Position numbers and translations under genes: made by a program. From contig NZ_PDOC01000001.1 in assembly GCF_002760655.1 (NCBI RefSeq), positions 372,001-436,000 of the forward strand: 64,000 nucleotides of DNA, given 5' to 3'. Each line of letters begins with the position of its first letter. Position 1 is the first letter of the stretch. Source of the DNA: Massilia eurypsychrophila. Lineage in GTDB: Bacteria; Pseudomonadota; Gammaproteobacteria; Burkholderiales; Burkholderiaceae_D. Shown one piece after another: positions 18,753-25,690 of this stretch. The notes beneath the pieces were generated by a model. That model was not told the DNA's origin, did no database searches, and saw only the letters and a program-made list of their open reading frames with translations.

Positions 18753-18831
18753 ATTTGTTCACGCAGCATGTTTTGCGTACGCCGCAAGGTGCCGGCGTCG
18801 GTTTGAGCCAGCTCTCGGTGCCTGAAAAATC

Positions 18832-18897
18832 GGGGTCAGACCTGCTTTTTGGATCGCGAAGATCGTCTTTTTGTGAATTTAAAACGGGTCTGACCCC
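18832..18897. repeat. 66-bp inverted-repeat element A2, overlapping the rarD stop
   Basis: Arms GGGGTCAGACCTG (18832-18844) and CGGGTCTGACCCC (18885-18897); the left arm carries one mismatch. Length is again exactly 66 bases and it starts 145 bases after A1. Its right arm lies inside the rarD reading frame and provides the final codons and the stop. Confidence 0.82.
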
Positions 18898-19772
18898 AAT
18901 TTATTCTGGCGGTTGCGCCACAGGCCTTCGGCGGCGTACAGCGCCAGCGCGCTCCAGATCAGCACGAAGCCAACCAGTCGCTCGGCCGTGAATGCCTCGT
19001 GGAATAGCCAGACGCCGAGCAGGAACTGGATCGTCGGCGAAATGTATTGCAGCATGCCGAGCACCGCCAGCGGGATCTTGCGCGCGCCCGATGCAAACAG
19101 CAGCAGCGGGATCGCCGTGATCGGCCCGGCAGCCACCAGCAGCCAGCGCGTGTCGTCGGAAGCGGCGTTGATGAAGCCGTTCTGGCCCAGCACGCCGAGC
19201 CACGCGAGGTAGCCCAGCGCCAGCGGAAACAACACCATCGTCTCGAACGACAAGCCTTCCAGCGCACCGAGCGCGGCCGTTTTGCGCATCAGCCCGTAGG
19301 CGCCGAACGAGCTGGCCAGGATCAGCGCGATCCACGGCACCGACCCGGTCTGCCATGTCAGCCACGCCACGCCAAGCGCGGCCAGCGCAATCGCCATCCA
19401 CTGGACCGACCGCAGCCGCTCCTTCAGGATCAGGTAGCCGAACATGATGTTGACCAGCGGATTGATGAAGTAGCCGAGGCTGCCCTCGATGACGTGGCCA
19501 TTGTTGACCGCCCAGATGTACACCAGCCAATTGACGCTGAGCAGGAAGGCGCTGGCAACGAAGCTGCCGATGACGCGCGGCCTGCGCAACACCGCCGGCA
19601 GCCAGCTCCATTGCCGCCGGAACGTCAGCACGATGGCCAGGAACAGCAGCGACCACACCACGCGGTGCGCCAGGATCTGGCCCGGCGGCACGTCCTTCAA
19701 TGCGTTGAAATAGAGGGGAAACAGGCCCCAGCACAGAAACGCCAGGGTTGCGGAGATGATGCCGGTGCGCAT
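18879..19772 (-). CDS. rarD: EamA family transporter RarD
   Basis: A 297-residue inner-membrane protein with ten predicted spans in two EamA repeats. The RarD start region (GIISATLAFLCWGLFPLYFNALKDVP) and the segment GHVIEGSLGYFINPL are typical. RarD proteins are putative drug/metabolite transporters; the substrate is unknown. Its C-terminus is unusual: the last residues LGSDPF and the TAA stop are encoded by the right arm of repeat A2, so the native 3' end seems to have been replaced or extended by the repeat. The change is after the last membrane span and may be tolerated. Confidence 0.9.
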   Translation of the reverse strand: MRTGIISATLAFLCWGLFPLYFNALKDVPPGQILAHRVVWSLLFLAIVLTFRRQWSWLPAVLRRPRVIGSFVASAFLLSVNWLVYIWAVNNGHVIEGSLGYFINPLVNIMFGYLILKERLRSVQWMAIALAALGVAWLTWQTGSVPWIALILASSFGAYGLMRKTAALGALEGLSFETMVLFPLALGYLAWLGVLGQNGFINAASDDTRWLLVAAGPITAIPLLLFASGARKIPLAVLGMLQYISPTIQFLLGVWLFHEAFTAERLVGFVLIWSALALYAAEGLWRNRQNKLGSDPF

Positions 19773-20052
19773 GGAGGACAGTCAGGTTTGCCAAGCCGAC
19801 ATTATCCTCCAATTGCCAGGGCACCGCTGAGCACGGCCAGCGTCTACTTGCCCACCGCGAACAGCACTGCATTGTTGATCGCGTACACCAGTCGACCGCT
19901 GGTGTTATCACACATACGAATCCGCGGAACTTCGCAAAGCATTAACCGCGATAGCTCCAGATTGTGAGCGCGCACTACTCGCCGCGTTGGAAGGGATTTA
20001 TGGAGTCGTCGAAAATAGACCGGGCGGCGCTGCGCCCGCGCCAATGCGCCCG
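19773..20052. other. Intergenic stretch with a possible decayed reading frame
   Basis: The 280 bases after the rarD start hold no gene that I can support. On the plus strand, about 19905-20046 reads without stops as a protein-like helical segment (YESAELRKALTAIAPDCERA, then LLAALEGIYGVVEN), in the same lower-GC codon style as the island to the right. It has no start codon and no recognised family. It may be the left remnant of the island. Confidence 0.3.
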
Positions 20053-20592
20053 TTATGCCAGCGTGGGGAACCCGGCGAACGACGCTGGGTAAAGGTCTTT
20101 CAGCATTTCCAACACGATAGCGCCGACATCCATTGCTGCCGCATCGCCGCCGCGTTCAGCGAGGTCCGCAGCGGCTACCCTGCGGACCGCCACTCGGCGC
20201 AATATCCGCTTATCGCCGCCCCTTTCGACAATCTCTAGCTCTAGCGCTTCCGCTGCCGGGTCCAGGCTAAGCATTAAATGCGTGGACATCAGCGCGTTTT
20301 CGTCTACCACTCCAACCGCACTGCCGTGTGTAATTATTTGTGTGGCTGGTGTTATCGGCCCGACCGCGTGGCGGCTCATTACTTCGGGTGAGCTATATTG
20401 CATCATCATCAGCGTTAACAACCCGATTAGGCGGCGCGTATAGTCACGGCCTTCCCGGTCCAAGTCTTCGAAATAGGAATAGCTGAGCATACTTTCGATT
20501 TGCTGGCCGGGTCGGTCATTCATCACAAATTCAGCAACCAAGGCGACGCCTTGCCGGTCAATGCCGAATGTCATATAGGTCTGTCGATACAT
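20053..20592 (-). CDS. Hypothetical protein in the low-GC island (179 residues)
   Basis: Starts at the ATG at 20592, chosen because GGGAG lies 8 bases upstream; a TTG at 20607 is less likely. The protein is soluble, begins MYRQTYMTFGIDRQGVALVA, and has an acidic/hydrophobic middle and a C-terminal half rich in Arg, Ala and Asp. No motif is recognised and there is no signal peptide. Codon use is less GC-biased than in the flanking core genes. It follows the secreted protein gene by 62 bases on the same strand, so the two probably form an operon. A partner or protective role for the secreted protein is possible but is only a guess from the layout. Confidence 0.6.
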   Translation of the reverse strand: MYRQTYMTFGIDRQGVALVAEFVMNDRPGQQIESMLSYSYFEDLDREGRDYTRRLIGLLTLMMMQYSSPEVMSRHAVGPITPATQIITHGSAVGVVDENALMSTHLMLSLDPAAEALELEIVERGGDKRILRRVAVRRVAAADLAERGGDAAAMDVGAIVLEMLKDLYPASFAGFPTLA

Positions 20593-20654
20593 CGCGATAT
20601 CTCCCAAAAATAGAAGCCGCTCCGGTTTTCCGTGCGCGGTCTGTTATATTGCTG

Positions 20655-21878
20655 TTATCTGCCGTACCAATTACCATACTGCGCGTTCGCTATGGCGACG
20701 CAGGCCGTTTGTTTATTGATTACGTGTTCGAAGCAAATGCCCCATTTATCGTCGTCCCACCCCGCACTTGCCGCCATCTTGTTGCATAATTTTTCCCCGT
20801 CGTCCGCTTGCTTGTTGCACTGCTTGACAGCGGCATTCCATTTATCTCGAGCGTTTTCGGGCAAGTTATCGGCGGGCGGCGCATTTGTAATAGGCCCGCT
20901 AGGCGGGAACCACCCGGACCCATCGCCCCCAATCGGGCCGCCCACGGGGGGAATGCCGCCAATCGGGGGAATCCCGCCAGTTGGCGCTGGGCGGTTTGCC
21001 GTACTATAGCAAATCGTGGGAATCGTTACGGTACAGACCCACCCGGTGCTAGTCGGAACAGGCTCGCCGCCTGATCCGCTTCCACTGGGCCAATTTGGCG
21101 CAGCGCCACCGTCCGGGATGGGCCCGGTTTCGGGGGGCGGAAAGCCAGGGAGTTCGACCGGTCCGCCTTCCTCCGGATAGCCTGGGTCATATTCCGGCGC
21201 GCCATAGTCGCCGCCGCCGCCGCCGCCTTCGTAACCATCGGCGGGCGTAGTGCAAAACCCACCGCCATCCTCATCTGAACCGCAGCCGCCGCTACCTGGG
21301 ACCATGACCGCCGACGCTTGCAAACCCGGCGTGGCCTTTTTTAATGCTGTGGGCGCGGTTGATGACAATAGACGTTTATCAGCGATCTTTTGCAAACCGA
21401 CTGCAGCGCGCCCAAATTCAACTGTGAATTGGCGCAGATCGGCCAATTCGTTTTTATTCGCTATCACGTTCGGTTTGCGCTTGAATACAAGGGCGTGAAC
21501 CCCGTTGACGTTCACGGGCATGATGTCGAAATTTGGTAGTGGCTTGGCGTTTGCCACTCCTTTGCACGTTGTTTCGCGCTGCCTTTTCCAGTTAACGCCG
21601 GTAAAACAAAGACTGTCCCGCGCCTTGCCGCGTATCAACGCGACGTGTTCCGCCCCTTTGATTAGCCCGACGATGGCAACGGGGCGTTTATCTTTGCTGG
21701 CGCTCGCGGGCATTTTCGGGAACGGTTCACAGCCTTTAAACTTACTTGTGCTGGGACCGCCATCGGGGCAGTAAAACGGCGGCGGATTGTCTTTGATAAC
21801 GGTCGGGGTCGAACCTTGCGCGGCAAACGCTGCGAATACAAGCCACAATGGAAGCGCGCGTATTTGGAGTACTTTCAT
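20655..21878 (-). CDS. Secreted hypothetical protein with Gly/Pro-rich linker and C-terminal Cys domain
   Basis: A 407-residue protein from the ATG at 21878 with a signal peptide (MKVLQIRALPLWLVFAAFAAQG, cleavage about residue 22). Three parts are visible. The first is an N-terminal domain of about 190 residues with scattered cysteines. The second is a low-complexity linker with GGGGGG, YPEEGG and repeated GGIPPIGG/GGIPPVGG units. The third is a C-terminal domain of about 65 residues with four cysteines (QCNKQADDGEKLC, then WGICFEHVINKQTACVA), which may form disulfides. I do not recognise a family. The plan (exported, linker, compact Cys-rich tail) fits a surface or effector protein. It lies in a lower-GC island and is followed by a 179-residue unknown gene. 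Confidence 0.65.
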   Translation of the reverse strand: MKVLQIRALPLWLVFAAFAAQGSTPTVIKDNPPPFYCPDGGPSTSKFKGCEPFPKMPASASKDKRPVAIVGLIKGAEHVALIRGKARDSLCFTGVNWKRQRETTCKGVANAKPLPNFDIMPVNVNGVHALVFKRKPNVIANKNELADLRQFTVEFGRAAVGLQKIADKRLLSSTAPTALKKATPGLQASAVMVPGSGGCGSDEDGGGFCTTPADGYEGGGGGGDYGAPEYDPGYPEEGGPVELPGFPPPETGPIPDGGAAPNWPSGSGSGGEPVPTSTGWVCTVTIPTICYSTANRPAPTGGIPPIGGIPPVGGPIGGDGSGWFPPSGPITNAPPADNLPENARDKWNAAVKQCNKQADDGEKLCNKMAASAGWDDDKWGICFEHVINKQTACVAIANAQYGNWYGR

Positions 21879-22038
21879 GATTAGCTTTCTTTCGGTTAAC
21901 GCAAAAACCAAAACTGCCGATAAAGAACGGCTGAGCTAAATTTTCGCAGTCTTGTCGAGCTGAACATTGATGGATCACAAAAACGAGGCAAATTAATAAC
22001 TTCTATTGAGCGGCAGAAATAACGGTGGAAAAGAAAAG
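21879..22038. other. AT-rich upstream region of the island operon
   Basis: This 160-base AT-rich gap should carry the promoter of the secreted-protein gene. GAAAG lies just before the ATG. No clear operator or repeat was seen. Confidence 0.3.
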
Positions 22039-22057
22039 AGCGGGCCAAAAGCCCGCT
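22039..22057 (-). terminator. Minus-strand hairpin terminator
   Basis: Stem AGCGGGC / GCCCGCT with a 5-base loop. On the minus strand it is followed by CTTTTCTTTT, so it terminates leftward transcription coming from the Ogr/Delta-like remnant just upstream. Confidence 0.75.
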
Positions 22058-22074
22058 TCTAGATCAAGCGTACT

Positions 22075-22263
22075 CTAATTAGCGGCGGCTTCCTTGGTCG
22101 GGTTGTTGGCTTCGGCAATGGAGTTTTTACCAACGAGGCCGTTAATATTTATCCGGCCGGAACAGACGTTGTGATTGCAAGACCCGCTTGGTCATATGTA
22201 ATGAGAATGGGCCACGCCGTCAACGGTCATTGGGCCGCCGCAATAGCTGCACTTAAAGATGCC
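22075..22263 (-). pseudogene. Remnant of a small Ogr/Delta-like zinc-finger protein (in-frame TGA)
   Basis: Read leftward, the frame gives FKCSYCGGPMTVDGVAHSHY, then a TGA at 22192-22194, then SCNHNVCSGRININGLVGKN and onward to a TAG at 22075. The CxxC and C-x4-C pairs are about 20 residues apart, as in the phage P2 Ogr/Delta late-gene activators (CxxC-x22-C-x4-C). A tail follows the second pair, also as in Ogr. There is no start codon in frame, and the right end meets GC-rich core DNA near 22263. It looks like a broken prophage activator gene. A terminator follows at 22039. The assignment rests on the cysteine spacing only. Confidence 0.4.
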
Positions 22264-22283
22264 ATTATGCCGCGCCAGGATAG

Positions 22284-23153
22284 ACGGGCGCGGATCCGGC
22301 CGACGCCGTCGCGGGCGGGCGCTTCCGCAATCCGCTGCCGCTGCCGGATGGGCGCCTAGCGGCCAGCCACACCAGCGCCGAGCCCCCGCCCGAGCAGGGC
22401 ACGCCGCTGCCCGACCAGCGGCTGCGCCTGCTGGTACGCGGCGCCGGCGGACTGTACCGCGCCGGCGCGCGCAGTTTCAGCGGGGCGTAGTGGGAGCTCG
22501 ATGCGGTCGAACTGCGCCCGCGCCTGGCCGGCAAGCCGGTGCGCGCGGCCACCGGGCTCGAAGCGCCCGAGCGCGCCGTGCTGCGCGAGGAGCAGGTCAG
22601 CGAAGCGGCGCTGCGCGCCTGGCTGCTGCGGCGCGACTTGGCGCTGATCGTCACGCGCGACCAGAGCAGCCGCGATCGGGCAGACTTGCAACAGCCGTTC
22701 AACTTGCAGGTTCCTGGTGGCGTCAAAACCGTGTCGAAGGCGTCGCCAAGCGGCAAGGTCTACGAGGTCGCGCACTTCCAGATTTTCCAGGGCGACCAGG
22801 TGCGCGCCTATCCCGGCCGGCCCGGCCGTCGCGTGATCGCCCAGCCGCTGCACGATGGCGCCGGCGCCAACCCGGCCAATCCGGCTGGTCCCGCCGGCAG
22901 TGTCCGTATCGCTGCCGATGGCTCCACCGCGGCATTCGTGCCGGCGCGGCGCGCACTGACGTGGCAGACCACCGACCGCGCCGGCAGCGCGATCGTGCGC
23001 GAACGCAACTGGATCACCTTCCAGGCCGGCGAGATGCGCACCTGCGCCTCTTGTCATGGCAGCAACACGGCCAACCAGGCAGGACTGGTGCCGCTGAACA
23101 AGCCACAAGCGCTGCGGGAACTGCTGCGATATTGGAAGACTTTGCCGCCGTAA
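22284..23153 (+). pseudogene. 5'-truncated cytochrome c-like (CxxCH) protein gene with internal stop
   Basis: From 22284 the frame reads as a normal high-GC protein (GGRFRNPLPLPDGRLAASHT), hits an in-frame TAG at 22488-22490, and continues to the TAA at 23151. The 3' part ends with a single haem-binding motif CASCHGSNTANQAG and the conserved-looking tail QALRELLRYWKTL. Similar C-termini occur in large secreted proteins distantly related to hydrazine synthase subunits (from memory, not checked). No start, signal peptide or N-terminal half is present; the break coincides with the edge of the low-GC island. A shorter product could in theory start at 22539, but without export signal it could not receive haem. 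Confidence 0.7.
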
Positions 23154-23206
23154 AGCAGTGCTGATTCGTAATGAATTGTCCTTGCAATTTTCTAGGCCCT
23201 AACTTA

Positions 23207-23221
23207 TTGTGCAATGCACAA
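23207..23221. promoter_or_regulatory. 15-bp perfect palindrome at the kup 5' end
   Basis: TTGTGCA-A-TGCACAA overlaps the GTG at 23209. As an operator it would sit at the promoter or start of kup and would favour the downstream TTG at 23242 as the true start. No cognate regulator is adjacent. Confidence 0.4.
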
Positions 23222-25119
23222 AACAACAATATGGTGCAATCTTGACGTTGGAACACAAAAAGAGCAGGGTCGCCGCCTTGACGCTGGCGGCGGTCGGCAT
23301 CGTCTACGGCGATATCGGCACCAGCCCTCTGTACACGCTGAAAACCATTTTCGACGACGAGCACGGCCTCGCCCTCAACACCTTCAATCTCCTCGGCGTC
23401 ATCTCCCTGATCTTCTGGGGCCTGACCATGATCGTCTCGCTCAAGTACGTCGCCCTGATTCTGCGCGCCGACAACCGCGGCGAGGGCGGCGTCATGGCGC
23501 TGATGGCGCTGGCGCTCAATTCGGTCACCAAGTCGTCCGGCTGGTATGTGCCGCTGATGATGATCGGCGTGTTCGGCGCCACCATGTTCTACGGCGACAG
23601 CGTGATCACCCCCGCCATCTCGGTGCTCGGTGCGATCGAAGGCCTGGAAGTGGCGGCGCCGGCCCTGCACCAGTACGTGGTGCCGCTGACGATCGTTGTG
23701 CTGGTGGCGCTGTATTCGGTGCAGCGGCGCGGCACCGCCGGCATTGGCCGCTGGTTCGGCCCGATCATGATGGTGTGGTTCGCCGCGCTGGCCGTCATGG
23801 GTGTGATCAACATCGTCCAGGCGCCGCAGATCCTCGCCGCCCTCAATCCGTATTACGCCTTTGCCTTCATGCTGGAAAACCGCTTCATCGCCTTCGTCGC
23901 ACTGGGCGCGGTGGTGCTGGCGTTCACCGGCGCCGAAGCGCTGTACGCCGACATGGGCCACTTCGGCAAGAAGCCGATCCGCGCCGCCTGGTTCCTGATC
24001 GTGTTCCCTTCGCTCGCACTCAACTACCTCGGCCAGGGCGGCCTGCTGATCACCCATCCCGAGGCCGTGTCGAACCCGTTCTTCCACCAGCTCGGCGCCT
24101 GGAGCATCTACCCGCTGGTGGTGTTGTCGACCATGGCCGCGGTGATCGCGTCGCAGGCCACCATCTCCGGCACCTTCTCGATGACCAAGCAGGCCATCGC
24201 GCTTGGCCTGTTGCCGCGCATGCGCGTCAAGCACACGTCGGAAAGCGAGATCGGCCAGATCTACATCCCGGCGGTCAACTGGCTGCAGCTGATCGTCGTG
24301 CTGATCGCGGTGATCAGTTTCGGCTCGTCCGACAAGCTGGCCGGCGCCTACGGCATCGCGGTTACCGCCACCATGCTGTGCACCACCTTGCTGACCTTCT
24401 TCGTGACCCGCTACCGCTGGCACCTGCCGCTGGCGCTGTGCTTCGGCGCCACCGGCTTTTTCATCATCATGGACATCATGCTGTTCTCGGCCAGCACGCT
24501 CAAGCTGTTCCACGGCGGCTGGTTCCCGCTGCTGCTTGGCGCGGTGCTGTTTACGGTGATGATGACGTGGCGGCGCGGCCGCGAACTGGTGTTCGAGAAC
24601 CTGCAGAAGCACGCCATTCCGCTTGACGACTTCCTGCAGTCGCTGTTCGTCGCGCCGCCCACCCGCGTGCCGGGCACCGCCATTTTCCTGCGCGGCGAAA
24701 GCGACGGCGTGCCGCACGCGCTGCTGCACAACCTGTCGCACAACAAGGTGCTGCATGACCGCGTGGTGTTCCTGACGGTGCACATGCACGAGGTGCCGTG
24801 GATGCCGATCAAGGAGCAGGTGGCGGTGGTCGAACTGGGCCACAACTGCTTCCAGCTCAATATCCAGTACGGCTTCAAGGACGAACCGGACATCCCGAAA
24901 GTGCTGGCCGAGTGCCACCAGCAAGGGCTGCCGTTCGAGATGATGGAGACCTCGTTCTTCATCGCCCGCCAGACCGTGATCTCGGCGCCCGGCGGCGGCA
25001 TGGCGCCGTGGCGCGAGCACCTGTACGTGGCGATGTCGCGCAATGCGCGCGGCGCCGCCGACTACTACCAGATCCCGCCCAACCGGGTCATCGAGCTCGG
25101 TACCCAGGTCGAGATCTGA
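23209..25119 (+). CDS. kup: Low-affinity potassium transporter Kup
   Basis: A protein of up to 636 residues of the KUP/HAK/KT family, which imports K+ with protons across the inner membrane. The N-terminal signature is AALTLAAVGIVYGDIGTSPLYT and the loop LRADNRGEGGVMALMALA is typical. About twelve spans are followed by a C-terminal cytoplasmic domain of about 180 residues. Start choice is uncertain: GTG at 23209 lies inside a palindrome, whereas TTG at 23242 gives the usual family N-terminus (LTLEHKKSR); neither has a good ribosome site. The gene is single and followed by a lipoprotein gene. Confidence 0.93.
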   Translation: MQCTKQQYGAILTLEHKKSRVAALTLAAVGIVYGDIGTSPLYTLKTIFDDEHGLALNTFNLLGVISLIFWGLTMIVSLKYVALILRADNRGEGGVMALMALALNSVTKSSGWYVPLMMIGVFGATMFYGDSVITPAISVLGAIEGLEVAAPALHQYVVPLTIVVLVALYSVQRRGTAGIGRWFGPIMMVWFAALAVMGVINIVQAPQILAALNPYYAFAFMLENRFIAFVALGAVVLAFTGAEALYADMGHFGKKPIRAAWFLIVFPSLALNYLGQGGLLITHPEAVSNPFFHQLGAWSIYPLVVLSTMAAVIASQATISGTFSMTKQAIALGLLPRMRVKHTSESEIGQIYIPAVNWLQLIVVLIAVISFGSSDKLAGAYGIAVTATMLCTTLLTFFVTRYRWHLPLALCFGATGFFIIMDIMLFSASTLKLFHGGWFPLLLGAVLFTVMMTWRRGRELVFENLQKHAIPLDDFLQSLFVAPPTRVPGTAIFLRGESDGVPHALLHNLSHNKVLHDRVVFLTVHMHEVPWMPIKEQVAVVELGHNCFQLNIQYGFKDEPDIPKVLAECHQQGLPFEMMETSFFIARQTVISAPGGGMAPWREHLYVAMSRNARGAADYYQIPPNRVIELGTQVEI

Positions 25120-25216
25120 TACAAACAAATACAACTTTCAGACAGTTTGGCGGAGGATCGGGCGCGGCTCGCTCTGCTAAACTCTGGACACTTTTTACCT
25201 TGTCGAGGATTTACCC

Positions 25217-25690
25217 ATGAAATTCAAGCTGACCCTGATCGCCGTACTCGTCGCCGCAACCGCCTTGACCGCATGTGGCGGAAGCGATTCGGGAAGCTCC
25301 GGCGGCGTCGCCGTCAGCAGCCCGTCGGCACTGACCAAGACCGACACCGTACTGGGCACCGGCGCGGTCGCCGCCGTCGGCACCATCCCGACCGTCAAGT
25401 ACACCGGCTGGCTGTACAACTCGGCGGCGGCCGATTTCAAGGGCTCCCAGTTCGACAGCGGCACCATCAACGCGGCCGGCACTCCCGCCGCCTCTACGTT
25501 CCGCCTCGGCGCCACCAGCGGCAACATGCTCATCGCCGGTTTCGACCAGGGCGTCACCGGCATGAAGGTCGGCGGCAAGCGCACCATCCTGATCCCGAGC
25601 AGCCTCGGATACGGCGCATCCGGTTCGGCCGGCGGCATCCCGCCCAATTCGGGCCTGGTATTCGAAGTCGAAGTCACCGCCGTCAACTAA
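25217..25690 (+). CDS. FKBP-type peptidyl-prolyl isomerase, putative lipoprotein
   Basis: A 157-residue protein with a lipoprotein signal (lipobox LTAC, Cys at about residue 19), so it should be anchored in the envelope facing the periplasm. The FKBP domain spans about residues 40-157: VKYTGWLYN, GFDQGVTGMKVGGKRTILIP, LGYGASG, and the closing IPPNSGLVFEVEVTAV. It is longer than minimal FKBPs because of an insert (GTINAAGTPAAST). It should speed prolyl isomerisation in exported proteins. Its stop touches the stop of the convergent permease gene with no gap. Confidence 0.9.
   Translation: MKFKLTLIAVLVAATALTACGGSDSGSSGGVAVSSPSALTKTDTVLGTGAVAAVGTIPTVKYTGWLYNSAAADFKGSQFDSGTINAAGTPAASTFRLGATSGNMLIAGFDQGVTGMKVGGKRTILIPSSLGYGASGSAGGIPPNSGLVFEVEVTAVN

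Noticed and set aside
19844-20044. A 66-residue minus-strand frame after rarD
   Set aside because: No ribosome site, no recognised family, and it overlaps a more protein-like frame on the other strand.
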